Assembly (NCBI GenBank): GCA_036260255.1 | Contig: DATAAF010000050.1 | Location: 1 to 42,255, forward strand | Source: DASZJY01 sp036260255 | GTDB taxonomy: Bacteria > Actinomycetota > Acidimicrobiia > Acidimicrobiales > AC-14 | Length of the DNA stretch: 42,255 bases | Direction of reading: 5' to 3' | Shown: positions 21,529-29,367 of the stretch, one piece after another | How positions within the stretch are numbered: position 1 is the stretch's first letter | Layout: every line of letters starts with the position of its first letter | Translations under genes and position numbers: made by a program | Notes under the pieces: model-generated | What the model saw: only the letters and a program-made list of their open reading frames with translations | The model's database searches: none | Told to the model about the DNA's origin: nothing

Positions 21529-23493
21529 GTGACCTCTACCCGGATCGTGGAGCACCTGGGGCGCGTCCTCGGGGGTCGGTACCGGTTGCTCGCGCCGATC
21601 GGCACCGGGGCGTCGGCCCACGTGTTCCTGGCTGACGACGTCAAGCTGCGCCGCCGGGTCGCGGTCAAGCTGCTCCACCCCGCCCTCGCCGACGACGGCG
21701 CCTTCCTGCGACGGTTCCGGGCCGAGGCGAGGGCGGCCGCTGCCCTCAACCACCCGAACATCATGGCCGTCTACGACTGGGGCGAGGAGGCCGACGGTCC
21801 GTACCTCGTGTGCGAGTTCCTCGGCGGCGGCAGCCTGCGGGCCATCCTCGACCGGGGCACCCGCCTAACGCCTTCGCAGGCCCTCGCCGTCGGGCTGGAG
21901 GCCGCCCGTGCCCTCGACTACGCCTGCCGGCGGGGGCTCGTGCACCGCGACATCAAGCCTGCCAACCTCCTCTTCGACGAGGAAGGGCGGTTGCGCATCG
22001 CCGACTTCGGGCTGGCCCGGGCCCTGGCCGAGGCCTCGTGGACCGAGCCGGCGGGGGCGGTGCTGGGCACGGCGCGCTACGCCTCCCCCGAGCAGGTGAA
22101 GGGCTCGCCCCTGGACGGCCGGTCCGACGTGTACTCGCTCGCCGTCCTGCTGTTCGAGGCGGTGACCGGACGGGTGCCGTTCGCCGCCGACACCACCGTC
22201 GGGACGCTGCTGGGGCGGCTCGACCGTCCCATCCCCGCCGATCCCGCCCTCGGCCCCCTGGGGCCCATCGTCGCCCGGGCGGGGCGGCCCGACCCGGCCG
22301 AGCGGCTCGACGCCATGGCCCTGGGCGCCGCCCTGCAGGCGGCCGCCTCGGAGCTCCCCGCTCCCGAGCCGCTGCCCCTCGCCGGGCTGGCGTTCCTCGA
22401 CGAGACACTGGCCCATCTCGACCGCGACCCCACCGACATGGGCCACGTGCCCAGCTCGCCCGGGAGCGACGCACGAGCGCCGACGACACCGGTTGCCGTC
22501 GCCGCGCCTCCGCCGGCCGACGACACAGTCTCCCTAGCACCCGTCCTCACCGGCCCGGGGCCCGCGCCGGTGGCTCCGGCGCCCACCCACACCCTCGAGC
22601 TCTCTCCCGCCGGCCGACGCCGCCGGCGGCGGTGGCCGATCGTGCTCTTGGTCGTCCTCGTGCTGGCGGCGGCAGGTGCCGCCGGCGCCTGGGCCCTGGT
22701 CCAGGCGAGGGTGCCTTCGCATCCGGTCCCCGACACGGTCAACCGACCAGAGGCCGAGGCGGTGGCCGCCCTGCAGGCTCTCGAGTTCGAGGTGCGGATC
22801 CAGCGGGCGTTCGTCAACGGGACCGCCGCTGGACAGGTCACCGCCCAGGACCCCGCCGCCAACACCAAGCTCAAGGAGGGGCGCACGGTCACCCTCACCG
22901 TGTCCCAGGGGCCGGTCCCCGTGCCCGTGCCCGACCTCTCCGGGTTGGACCGCAACGCCGCCGTCCAGGCCATCCAGAAGGGTGGTCTCGCCATGGGCAA
23001 GGTCACGTCGAGGCACGACGAGGAGGCGCCCGAGGGCCGCGTGCTCGACTGGTCGCCCAAGGGCGGCATGGCGCCGACCGGCAGCGCTGTCGACCTCACG
23101 CTCTCGGCCGGCCCGTCGCCGCGCCTCGTGCCTGATCTGAAGGGACAGAGCTACGAGGCCGCCGCCGCCGCCCTCGGGCGCCAGGGGCTCAAGGCGGCGC
23201 GGGCCGACGACTACAGCGACACCGTGCCCCAGGGCCAGGTGATCGGAACCAACCCGCAGGCGGGTGCGAGCGTCGAGCGGGGCTCGACCGTCAGCGTCGT
23301 CGTCTCCCGCGGCCAGCCCGAGGTGCCCGCCCTCCGAGGGCTCTCGGTCGCTGACGCCACCGCCAAGCTGGCTGCCGCCGACCTCAGGCTCGGCAACGTC
23401 TACGGGCCGCCCGGCGGCCGGGTGTTCCACACCATCCCCAACGCCGGCACCAAGGTGAAGGCGGGGACGACCGTCACCCTCTTCATACTCTGA
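21529..23493 (+). CDS. Serine/threonine protein kinase with four PASTA domains
   Basis: 654-residue transmembrane kinase. GTG start chosen for the GGAAGGA site before it and because the kinase domain begins at once (LGGRYRLLAPIGTGASAHVFLA). K47 in VAVKLL, catalytic HRDIKPANLLF (D141), DFG at 159-161 and YASPEQV show an active Hanks kinase. A low-complexity linker of about 110 residues leads to one helix at about 369-391 and four PASTA repeats starting near 399, 465, 534 and 599. PASTA kinases (PknB type) sense muropeptides or lipid II and control wall growth. Here it is outside the usual division-gene cluster, so its targets are unknown. Confidence 0.93.
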   Translation: MTSTRIVEHLGRVLGGRYRLLAPIGTGASAHVFLADDVKLRRRVAVKLLHPALADDGAFLRRFRAEARAAAALNHPNIMAVYDWGEEADGPYLVCEFLGGGSLRAILDRGTRLTPSQALAVGLEAARALDYACRRGLVHRDIKPANLLFDEEGRLRIADFGLARALAEASWTEPAGAVLGTARYASPEQVKGSPLDGRSDVYSLAVLLFEAVTGRVPFAADTTVGTLLGRLDRPIPADPALGPLGPIVARAGRPDPAERLDAMALGAALQAAASELPAPEPLPLAGLAFLDETLAHLDRDPTDMGHVPSSPGSDARAPTTPVAVAAPPPADDTVSLAPVLTGPGPAPVAPAPTHTLELSPAGRRRRRRWPIVLLVVLVLAAAGAAGAWALVQARVPSHPVPDTVNRPEAEAVAALQALEFEVRIQRAFVNGTAAGQVTAQDPAANTKLKEGRTVTLTVSQGPVPVPVPDLSGLDRNAAVQAIQKGGLAMGKVTSRHDEEAPEGRVLDWSPKGGMAPTGSAVDLTLSAGPSPRLVPDLKGQSYEAAAAALGRQGLKAARADDYSDTVPQGQVIGTNPQAGASVERGSTVSVVVSRGQPEVPALRGLSVADATAKLAAADLRLGNVYGPPGGRVFHTIPNAGTKVKAGTTVTLFIL

Positions 23494-23497
23494 CGGC

Positions 23498-23521
23498 GCC
23501 CGTCGCTTGCTTCGCTCGGGC
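23498..23521. terminator. Weak bidirectional hairpin between convergent genes
   Basis: GCCCG (23498-23502) pairs with CGGGC (23517-23521), between the ends of the kinase gene (23493) and the ABC-2 permease gene (23548). No T-tract; termination is only suggested by position. Confidence 0.25.
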
Positions 23522-23547
23522 CGGCCTGGCCTGTCCCCGGTCGGGTG

Positions 23548-24387
23548 TTACACCACCACCCGCGGGTAGAGCTTCGTCGCGGCGGCCACCGCAACTACCA
23601 CGCCGGCCAGGATGACGGCGAAGTCGACCGCCAGGCGGTCGGGGCCGACGTCCACGAGGAACCGGCGCAGGGCCTCGATCTCGTAGGTCAGGGGGTTGGC
23701 GTTCGCCACCCAGCGCAGCCATGCCGGCATCACCGTCACCGCGTACAGGGCATTCGACGCGAAGAACAAGGGCAGGCTGACCAGCTGCCCGATGCCCATG
23801 AACTTCTCCCGGCTCCGCACGCCGGACGCGATCACCATGGAGACCGACGACAGCAGCACCGCGCCGAGGAGGATGGTGACCAGCGCTCCGACCACCCCGA
23901 GGACGGTCCAGCGGAGGGGGATCCCGGCCACCGCGGCGACGACCAGCACCAGAACCACCTGCACGAGGGCCCGCACACCGGACGCCAGCGCCTTGCCCAC
24001 GATGACGGCGCTGCGGGGGACGGGGGCGACGAGGATCCTCTCGGTGATCCCCAGGTCGCGCTCCCACAGGATCGACAGGCCCGAGAAGATGGCCACGAAC
24101 AGCACGGACTGGGCGAGGACGCCCGGGAGGATGAACGCCTGGTAGTCCGTTCCCTCGGTGGCCAGCCCCCTCACGCGCGACAAGGCGGCACCGAACACGA
24201 GGAGCCACAGCAGCGGCTGCACGGCGCGGGTCAGGATCACCGACGGCTCCCGGCGGACCCGCTGGATCTCGGCGGCGGCGATGGCACCCACGGTGAGGGC
24301 GTAGACGCCGGCCAGCTCGGTGAACGAGGGCGGCGGGGCGTCCTCACCCGAGACGTCGAGCGGTGCGCCGGCGTCGGCCGACCTCAC
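23548..24387 (-). CDS. ABC-2 type transporter permease (DrrB-like)
   Basis: 279 residues, about six membrane helices in the ABC-2 pattern. Conserved parts: RREPSVILTRAVQPLLWLLVFG, LPGVLAQSVLFVAIFSG, WERDLGITERILVAPVPRSA and PLFFASNALYAVTVMPAWLRWVANANPLTY, the last being the typical ABC-2 signature. Works with the ATPase encoded just upstream, with which its annotated 5' end overlaps by 44 bases; a later start is possible. Probably exports a drug, lipid or glycan; cargo unknown. Confidence 0.9.
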   Translation of the reverse strand: MRSADAGAPLDVSGEDAPPPSFTELAGVYALTVGAIAAAEIQRVRREPSVILTRAVQPLLWLLVFGAALSRVRGLATEGTDYQAFILPGVLAQSVLFVAIFSGLSILWERDLGITERILVAPVPRSAVIVGKALASGVRALVQVVLVLVVAAVAGIPLRWTVLGVVGALVTILLGAVLLSSVSMVIASGVRSREKFMGIGQLVSLPLFFASNALYAVTVMPAWLRWVANANPLTYEIEALRRFLVDVGPDRLAVDFAVILAGVVVAVAAATKLYPRVVV

Positions 24388-25144
24388 GCATGTCCCCCTT
24401 GGTCGCTCTGCGATCGCTCTCGGTGAGGGCGACGAAGACGTCCTCGAGCGTGCCCCCCGGACGCCCGAGGGCCAGGCGCAGCTCGGCCGGCGAGCCCTCG
24501 GCGCGGATGCGGCCGTTGCTCAGCACCGCCACCCGCTGGCACTGCTCCTCGGCCTCCTCCATCGAGTGGGTCGTCACCAGCACGGTGGCGCCCGTGTCCT
24601 CCCGCAGCCGCCCGAGGTGCCGCCACACGTCGCGCCGGGCCACGGGGTCCAGGCCGACGGTCGGCTCGTCGAGGATCAGGACGCGCGGGGAGGCGAGCAG
24701 GGCACAGGCGATCTCCAGCCGGCGGACCATCCCCCCCGAGTAGGTCTGCGCCGGCCGGTCGGCGTCGCCCTCGAGGCCCATGCGCGCCAGCGCCTGCTCG
24801 ACCCGCTCCCGCCGCTCGGCCCTCGGCGCGGCGTAGAGCCGGGCGAACAGCAGGGCGTTCTGGCGCCCGGTCAGCGCGCCGTCGGCCGAAAGGGACTGAG
24901 GCACGTAGCCGATCAGGCGCCTGACGGCGGCGGCGTCGGCGGTCACCTCGTGGCCCATCACCCAGGCCTTGCCGGACGACGCCCGCAGGAGGGTCGTCAG
25001 CACCCGCAGGACGGACGTCTTCCCGGCGCCGTTGGGGCCGAGGAGGCCGTAGACCTGGCCGGCGCCCACCGAGAACGACGTGCCGTCGACGGCCACGACG
25101 TCGCCGTAGCGGACGACGAGGTCCTCCACCACCACCGCTCTCAT
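24344..25144 (-). CDS. ABC transporter ATPase (DrrA-like)
   Basis: 266 residues. Walker A GPNGAGKTS at about 36-44, Q-loop VPQSLSADGALTGRQN, signature YSGGMVRRLEIACALL (SGGM form, usual for DrrA-type drug exporters), Walker B VLILDEPTVGLD, H-loop TTHSMEEAE, and a C-terminal DrrA-type tail with GTLEDVFVALT. Powers the permease encoded downstream. Confidence 0.94.
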   Translation of the reverse strand: MRAVVVEDLVVRYGDVVAVDGTSFSVGAGQVYGLLGPNGAGKTSVLRVLTTLLRASSGKAWVMGHEVTADAAAVRRLIGYVPQSLSADGALTGRQNALLFARLYAAPRAERRERVEQALARMGLEGDADRPAQTYSGGMVRRLEIACALLASPRVLILDEPTVGLDPVARRDVWRHLGRLREDTGATVLVTTHSMEEAEEQCQRVAVLSNGRIRAEGSPAELRLALGRPGGTLEDVFVALTESDRRATKGDMREVGRRRRTARRLG

Positions 25145-25167
25145 GCCGCGACCACCGAGCCGCAGGC

Positions 25168-25173
25168 TAGTTT
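25168..25173 (+). promoter_or_regulatory. Possible -10 box of the methyltransferase gene
   Basis: TAGTTT, 9 bases before the ATG at 25183, in the 38-bp divergent spacer. On the other strand TAGCCT (25164-25169) could serve the ABC ATPase gene. Confidence 0.35.
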
Positions 25174-25182
25174 CGTCGGCCC

Positions 25183-25983
25183 ATGGGACCGCCGGGCGCG
25201 GCGGCGAGGTTCGACGCCCAGGCCGCCAGCTTCGACAGCACGAGGGGCGTGCCCGCCGGGGTCGCCTCCGCGGTGGCGGCGGCGGTCGTCGACGTGGCCG
25301 GCCCGGCCGGCGCCCTGGTGGTGCTCGAGGTCGGCGCGGGCACGGGCGAGATCGGCCTGCCGCTCGCCGCCCTGGTCGACGGGTACGTCGGCCTCGACCT
25401 GTCCCGGCCCATGCTCGAGGTCTTCGGGCGCAGGGTCGGCGACGGGCGGCCCGGCGGCCCGGCGCTCGTGCAGGCCGACGCCGACCGGGGGTGGCCCGTC
25501 CGCAGCCGCTCGACGGACGTCGTCTTCGCGTCCCGGTCCGCCCACCTGCTCGGGGCCGCCCACGTGGTCGCCGAGTCGCGGCGGGTGTGCCGCCCGGGCG
25601 GGTGCTTCGTCGTCGGGCGGGTCGAGCGAGCGGGCGTCAAGAGCGACCTCCGCCGCCGGCGCGAGGCGCTCCTCCGGGACCGGGGGCTGGCGCCCCGCTC
25701 CGGTGCCGGCCGCACCCGGGCGCTGCTGGAGGGGTTCGTGGCCGGCGGTGCCCGACCCATCGAGAAGCGGACCGTCGCGACATGGACCGCCGAGACCACG
25801 GCGGCCGACGTGCTGGCGGCGTGGGAGGCGACCCCGACGATGGGTGGGGTCGCCGTGCCTGCCGAGGTCCGGGCGGAGGTGCTCGCCGACCTGCGGCGGT
25901 GGGCCACGGAGAAACTGGGCGACCTCGACCGGGTCGACACCTTCACCGAGCAGTACACCCTCGAGGGTGTCCGGATAGCGTGA
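25183..25983 (+). CDS. Class I SAM-dependent methyltransferase
   Basis: 266 residues. ARFDAQAASFDSTRGVP is the lid region common in UbiE/BioC-like enzymes; motif I VVLEVGAGTGEIGLPLA near 47-63; VGLDLSRPMLEVF supplies the acidic SAM contact; VVFASRSAHLLG and RVCRPGGCFVVGRVE are post-motifs. Target unknown. It lies 48 bases before mosB in the same direction and could be the first gene of the molybdenum operon, but no link in function is evident. Confidence 0.85.
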   Translation: MGPPGAAARFDAQAASFDSTRGVPAGVASAVAAAVVDVAGPAGALVVLEVGAGTGEIGLPLAALVDGYVGLDLSRPMLEVFGRRVGDGRPGGPALVQADADRGWPVRSRSTDVVFASRSAHLLGAAHVVAESRRVCRPGGCFVVGRVERAGVKSDLRRRREALLRDRGLAPRSGAGRTRALLEGFVAGGARPIEKRTVATWTAETTAADVLAAWEATPTMGGVAVPAEVRAEVLADLRRWATEKLGDLDRVDTFTEQYTLEGVRIA

Positions 25984-26031
25984 CCGCTCCGGCCGGAGAC
26001 GGCCCGGACCGAGATCGACTGGGTGGCAGGG

Positions 26032-26844
26032 ATGGACAGCGAGCTCTTGAGCGGCCTCGGAGACGCCTTGGTCAGCGGCTCGCTCACCGACGAGACGCTG
26101 CTCGCGGAGACCGGCGCCGGACCGGTCATCCAGATCCTGCCCGACGCCAACGTCATCAAGATCGGGGGCCAGAGCTTCATCGACCGGGGCCGGGCCGCCG
26201 TCTTCCCGCTGATCGAGGAGCTGGTCGAGAACCTTCCCCGCCACAAGATGATCATCGGGACCGGCGCCGGCACCCGCGCCCGCCACGCCTACAGCGTCGG
26301 CCTCGACCTGGGCATGCCGACCGGCGTGCTCAGCGTGCTGGGCACGTTCGTGAGCATGCAGAACGCCCGGATGATCCACTACCTGCTGGCCCGCCACGGC
26401 ATCCCCTTCATCGAGCCCGTCCAGTTCCCCCAGCTGCCCCTCTACCTCGCCGAGCGCCAGGCGTGCGTCTTCTTCGGGATGCCGCCGTACACGTTCTGGC
26501 AGCCGAACCCGGCGGTCGGTCGCATCCCACCGCACCGCACCGACACCGGCGCCTACCTCGTGAGCGAGGTGTTCGGAGCTCGCTCGATGATCTACGTCAA
26601 GGACGAGGACGGCCTGTACACGGCCGACCCCAAGAAGCACCCCGACGCCGAGCTCATCCCCCGCATCACCGTCGACGAGCTCGCCGCCTTGGACCTCGAC
26701 GACGTCGTCGTCGAGCGGAGCGTGCTCGAGCTCATGCGCAACGCCCGTCACCGCCGGAGCATCCATGTCATCAACGGCCTGGTGCCGGGCAACCTCACCG
26801 CCGCCCTGAACGGCGAGCACGTCGGCACCATCATCTCGGCATGA
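26032..26844 (+). CDS. mosB: Molybdenum storage protein beta-subunit homologue (MosB-like)
   Basis: 270 residues from ATG 26032 (a GTG at 26023 would add three), the length I remember for Azotobacter vinelandii MosB. Amino-acid-kinase (UMP-kinase-like) fold: VIKIGGQSFIDRGRAA near 42-57 (phosphate-binding lysine K43), IGTGAGTRARHAYSVGLDLG, RIPPHRTDTGAYL, VKDEDGLYTADP and the end VNGLVPGNL-like (INGLVPGNLTAALNGEHVGT). These follow MosB of the ATP-driven storage protein closely, including N-terminal SLTD; true UMP kinases lack the IPPHRTD segment. Expected to form a cage with the MosA-like subunit that stores molybdate or tungstate as oxide clusters. The loop that carries polymolybdate-binding histidines in MosA reads PPYTFWQPNP. 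Context (mosA, modABC) agrees. Identity from remembered sequence, not a search. Confidence 0.85.
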   Translation: MDSELLSGLGDALVSGSLTDETLLAETGAGPVIQILPDANVIKIGGQSFIDRGRAAVFPLIEELVENLPRHKMIIGTGAGTRARHAYSVGLDLGMPTGVLSVLGTFVSMQNARMIHYLLARHGIPFIEPVQFPQLPLYLAERQACVFFGMPPYTFWQPNPAVGRIPPHRTDTGAYLVSEVFGARSMIYVKDEDGLYTADPKKHPDAELIPRITVDELAALDLDDVVVERSVLELMRNARHRRSIHVINGLVPGNLTAALNGEHVGTIISA

Positions 26845-26859
26845 GCGAGCACGGCGAGC

Positions 26860-26911
26860 GGGGCCGCCGGCACCTGCCTGTCGCCTGCCGCCCGCGGGGG
26901 CCGGCGGCCCC
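26860..26911 (+). other. Mutually exclusive stem-loops between mosB and mosA
   Basis: In the 103-base spacer GGGGCCGCCGG (26860-26870) is perfectly complementary to CCGGCGGCCCC (26901-26911), an 11-bp stem with a 30-base loop. The right arm can alternatively be taken by a local hairpin, GGGGGCC (26896-26902) with GGCCCCC (26906-26912). A third stem GAGCC (26919-26923)/GGCTC (26930-26934) ends just before the mosA ribosome binding site. The arrangement could tune the ratio of the two subunits; role unproven. Confidence 0.5.
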
Positions 26912-26937
26912 CTCGGGCGAGCCGAGCGCGGCTCACC

Positions 26938-26943
26938 AGGAGG
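26938..26943 (+). promoter_or_regulatory. Strong ribosome binding site of mosA
   Basis: AGGAGG, four bases before the ATG at 26948; it fixes this start and shows that mosA is translated independently rather than by coupling to mosB. Confidence 0.8.
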
Positions 26944-26947
26944 CGGC

Positions 26948-27763
26948 ATGACCAGCGACGGCCGCCACCACATCAACTCGCCGCTGATGCGGGAGAGCCT
27001 GCTCGACAAGGCGGTCATGTCCTCCACCGAGGTGCCGACCGCCCGCATGCTGCCCGACTGCCACGTGGTCAAGATCGGGGGGAGCTCGATCTTCGACCGG
27101 GGCAGGGCGAGCACCTTCCCGCTGGTGGCGGCCATCGCCTCGGCGCTCGAGCGGCACAAGCTGATCCTCGGCACGGGCGGAGGGGCTCGGGCCCGGCACG
27201 TGTTCGCCGTCGGCATCGACCTCGGCCTGCCCACCGGCGTGCTGGCCCAGCTCTCCATCGCCGACGCCCTGGGCAACGCCCACATCCTCGGCACGTTGCT
27301 GGCTCCGTACGGGGTGGTCGCCATACCGCCCGAGATCTTCGGCCACCTGCTGCCCCTGTTCATGGCCGCCGCCCCCGGGGTGATCTTCAACGGCGACCCG
27401 CCGTTCTCGCTGTGGGAGCACCCGCCCAGCGTCGGGCGGATCCCCCCGCACCGCACCGACGCCGGGTCGTTCCTCCTGGCCGAGTGCTTCGGCTGCGCCA
27501 GCCTGACCCTCGTCAAGGACGTCGACGGCCTCTACGACGCCGATCCCCAGGACCACCCGGGCGCCCGCCTCATCGAGGAGACAACCGTCTCCGAGCTCAG
27601 GGAGCGGCGGCTGCCCACGCTCCCGTTCGACCGCGTGCTCCTCGACCTGTTGACCACCGCCCGCCAGCTCACGCAGTTCCAGCTCGTCAACGGGCTGAAG
27701 CCCGACCTCCTCGAGCGCGCCCTCGGAGGCGAACGCGTGGGCACGATCGTCCGCAAGGGCTGA
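26948..27763 (+). CDS. mosA: Molybdenum storage protein alpha-subunit homologue (MosA-like)
   Basis: 271 residues. N-terminal INSPLMRESLLD resembles MosA's SPLxRxxLxD; then VVKIGGSSIFDRGRAS (K42), LGTGGGARARHVFAVGIDLGLPTGVLA, RIPPHRTDAGSFLLAE, VKDVDGLYDADP and VNGLKPDLLERALGGERVGT. Clearly a paralogue of the preceding gene and, with it, the second half of a MosA/MosB hexamer. In Azotobacter MosA (from memory) His140 and His156 bind polymolybdate; the aligned positions here appear to be phenylalanine (in LLPLFMAAAP) and serine (in PPFSLWEH), with a histidine four residues later. So storage chemistry may differ, or tungsten rather than molybdenum may be the guest. Three bases separate its stop from modA. 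Confidence 0.82.
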   Translation: MTSDGRHHINSPLMRESLLDKAVMSSTEVPTARMLPDCHVVKIGGSSIFDRGRASTFPLVAAIASALERHKLILGTGGGARARHVFAVGIDLGLPTGVLAQLSIADALGNAHILGTLLAPYGVVAIPPEIFGHLLPLFMAAAPGVIFNGDPPFSLWEHPPSVGRIPPHRTDAGSFLLAECFGCASLTLVKDVDGLYDADPQDHPGARLIEETTVSELRERRLPTLPFDRVLLDLLTTARQLTQFQLVNGLKPDLLERALGGERVGTIVRKG

Positions 27764-27766
27764 GCG

Positions 27767-28549
27767 GTGCGCCACCCATGGGCCTTCCGGCGGGCGCTCG
27801 CCCGCGCCCTCGCCGTCGCCCTGGCGCTCGCCGGTTGCGGCGACGGAGAGGACGGCGAGCTCGAGGGCGCGGCCCAGGCGTCGCCGGCGGCGATCACCGT
27901 CTTCGCCGCCGCCTCGCTGACCGAGGCCTTCACCGAGATCGGGCGGCAGCTGGAGAGCACGGGTCGCGCCAAGGTGACCTTCGGCTTCGGGGCGTCCTCG
28001 TCGCTGGCCCAGCAGATCGCCAACGGCGCCCCTGCCGACGTGCTCGCGACCGCCGACGAGCCGACGATGCGACGGGCGGGCGAACGGGTGGCCCAACCGG
28101 TGACCGTGTTCGCCCAGAACCGGTTGGCCATTGCCGTCGGGCGGGGCAACCCGAAGAGGGTGCGCTCGCTCGCCGACCTGGCCAAGGGGGGGGTGATCCT
28201 CGTGCTGTGCGCCCCCGAGGTGCCCTGCGGCCGGTTCGGTGCCCAGGCTCTCGCCAAGGCCGGGGTCGACGTGGAGCCCCGGTCGCTCGAGCCCGACGTC
28301 AAGGGCGTGGTGTCCAAGGTGTCGCTCGGCGAAGCGGACGCCGGCATCGTCTACGTCACCGACGTCCGCCCCGCCGCAGGACAGCTCGAGGAGGTGACGA
28401 TCCCGCCCGAGCACAACGTCGTCACCCGCTACCCGATCGCGCCGCTCCGCGACAGCACCCACCCCGAGTCGGCCAGAGCGTTCGTCGACGCCGTCCTGTC
28501 CCCGTCGGGGCGAGCGGTGCTGGACAGGGCGGGGTTCCAGGCGCCCTGA
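27767..28549 (+). CDS. modA: Molybdate/tungstate-binding lipoprotein ModA
   Basis: 260 residues from GTG. Lipoprotein signal with lipobox LAGC (C24). The mature part is a type II oxyanion-binding protein: VFAAASLTEAFTEIG (first oxyanion serine), FGASSSLAQQIANGAPADVLATAD (second serine cluster), VPCGRFGAQAL and DAGIVYVTDVRPA. Outside the membrane it captures molybdate or tungstate for ModBC. An unusual pair of cysteines occurs in VLCAPEVPCG. Selectivity between Mo and W cannot be told. Confidence 0.93.
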   Translation: MRHPWAFRRALARALAVALALAGCGDGEDGELEGAAQASPAAITVFAAASLTEAFTEIGRQLESTGRAKVTFGFGASSSLAQQIANGAPADVLATADEPTMRRAGERVAQPVTVFAQNRLAIAVGRGNPKRVRSLADLAKGGVILVLCAPEVPCGRFGAQALAKAGVDVEPRSLEPDVKGVVSKVSLGEADAGIVYVTDVRPAAGQLEEVTIPPEHNVVTRYPIAPLRDSTHPESARAFVDAVLSPSGRAVLDRAGFQAP

Positions 28550-28614
28550 CCACGACGAGGTCGCCGGGGCGCCCGCCGACCCGCCGCCGCCGGCCGCCGC
28601 CGGTAGCGGCCAGG

Positions 28615-29367
28615 GTGATGGCCGCCTTCGCCGCCCTGTTCTTCGTCGCTCCTCTCGTCGGGCTGGTGTGGAGGGCGCCGTGGTCGAGCCTCGGCCGGGA
28701 GCTCGCCAGCCGGGAGGTGACGGACGCCCTGGCCCTCTCGCTACTGACGTCGACCGTCGCCACCGGCGCCTCGGCGGTGTTGGGCGTGCCCCTCGCGTGG
28801 GTCCTCTCGCGCTCGGAGTTCCCCGGCCGCCGGCTCCTGCGGGCCCTCACGATCCTGCCCATGGTGCTGCCCCCCGTCGTGGGCGGCGTGGCCCTCCTGC
28901 TCGCCTTCGGGCGCAACGGGCTCCTGGGACAGTGGCTCGACGAAGGCTTCGGCATCACCCTGCCGTTCACCACCGCCGGCGTGATCATGGCCGAGACCTT
29001 CGTCGCCATGCCGTTCTTCGTGCTGACCGTCGAGGCCGGGTTCCGCTCGGTCGACCAGCGCCTGGAGGAGGCGGCCAGCACCCTGGGGGCGGTCCCGTGG
29101 ACGGTCTTCCGCCGGGTCACCCTCCCGCTGGTGCGGCCGTCCCTGGCCGCCGGCGCGGTCGTCTGCTGGGCCCGGGCGCTGGGGGAGTTCGGCGCCACCA
29201 TCACCTTCGCCGGCAACTTCCCCGGCCGCACCCAGACCACGCCGCTCAAGGTGTACCTCCTGCTCGAGAGCCGTCCCGAGGCGGCGATCGTCCTCAGCCT
29301 GGTGCTGCTGGCGGTGTCGCTCGTCGTGCTGCTCGGCCTCCGCGATCGATGGCTGGGGCGACTCTGA
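28615..29367 (+). CDS. modB: Molybdate ABC transporter permease ModB
   Basis: 250 residues if started at GTG 28615 (ATG at 28618). Five to six helices; the EAA loop EEAASTLGAVPWTVFRRVTLP near 160-180 contacts the ATPase; RALGEFGATITFAGNFPGRTQT is the ModB signature near the C terminus. The frame stays open upstream to the modA stop, and a CTG at 28546 would overlap that stop (CTGA) and add a basic 23-residue tail. No Shine-Dalgarno sequence precedes 28615, so the true start is open. Overlaps modC by 19 bases. Confidence 0.92.
   Translation: MMAAFAALFFVAPLVGLVWRAPWSSLGRELASREVTDALALSLLTSTVATGASAVLGVPLAWVLSRSEFPGRRLLRALTILPMVLPPVVGGVALLLAFGRNGLLGQWLDEGFGITLPFTTAGVIMAETFVAMPFFVLTVEAGFRSVDQRLEEAASTLGAVPWTVFRRVTLPLVRPSLAAGAVVCWARALGEFGATITFAGNFPGRTQTTPLKVYLLLESRPEAAIVLSLVLLAVSLVVLLGLRDRWLGRL

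Noticed and set aside
26845..26947. Moco riboswitch between mosB and mosA
   Set aside because: I could not match the known Moco aptamer; only simple stems are seen.
26032..27763. UMP kinase or glutamate kinase assignment for the two amino-acid-kinase-fold genes
   Set aside because: Two adjacent paralogues, the IPPHRTD and NGL(V/K)P segments, the MosA/MosB-like N termini and the modABC context fit storage subunits better.
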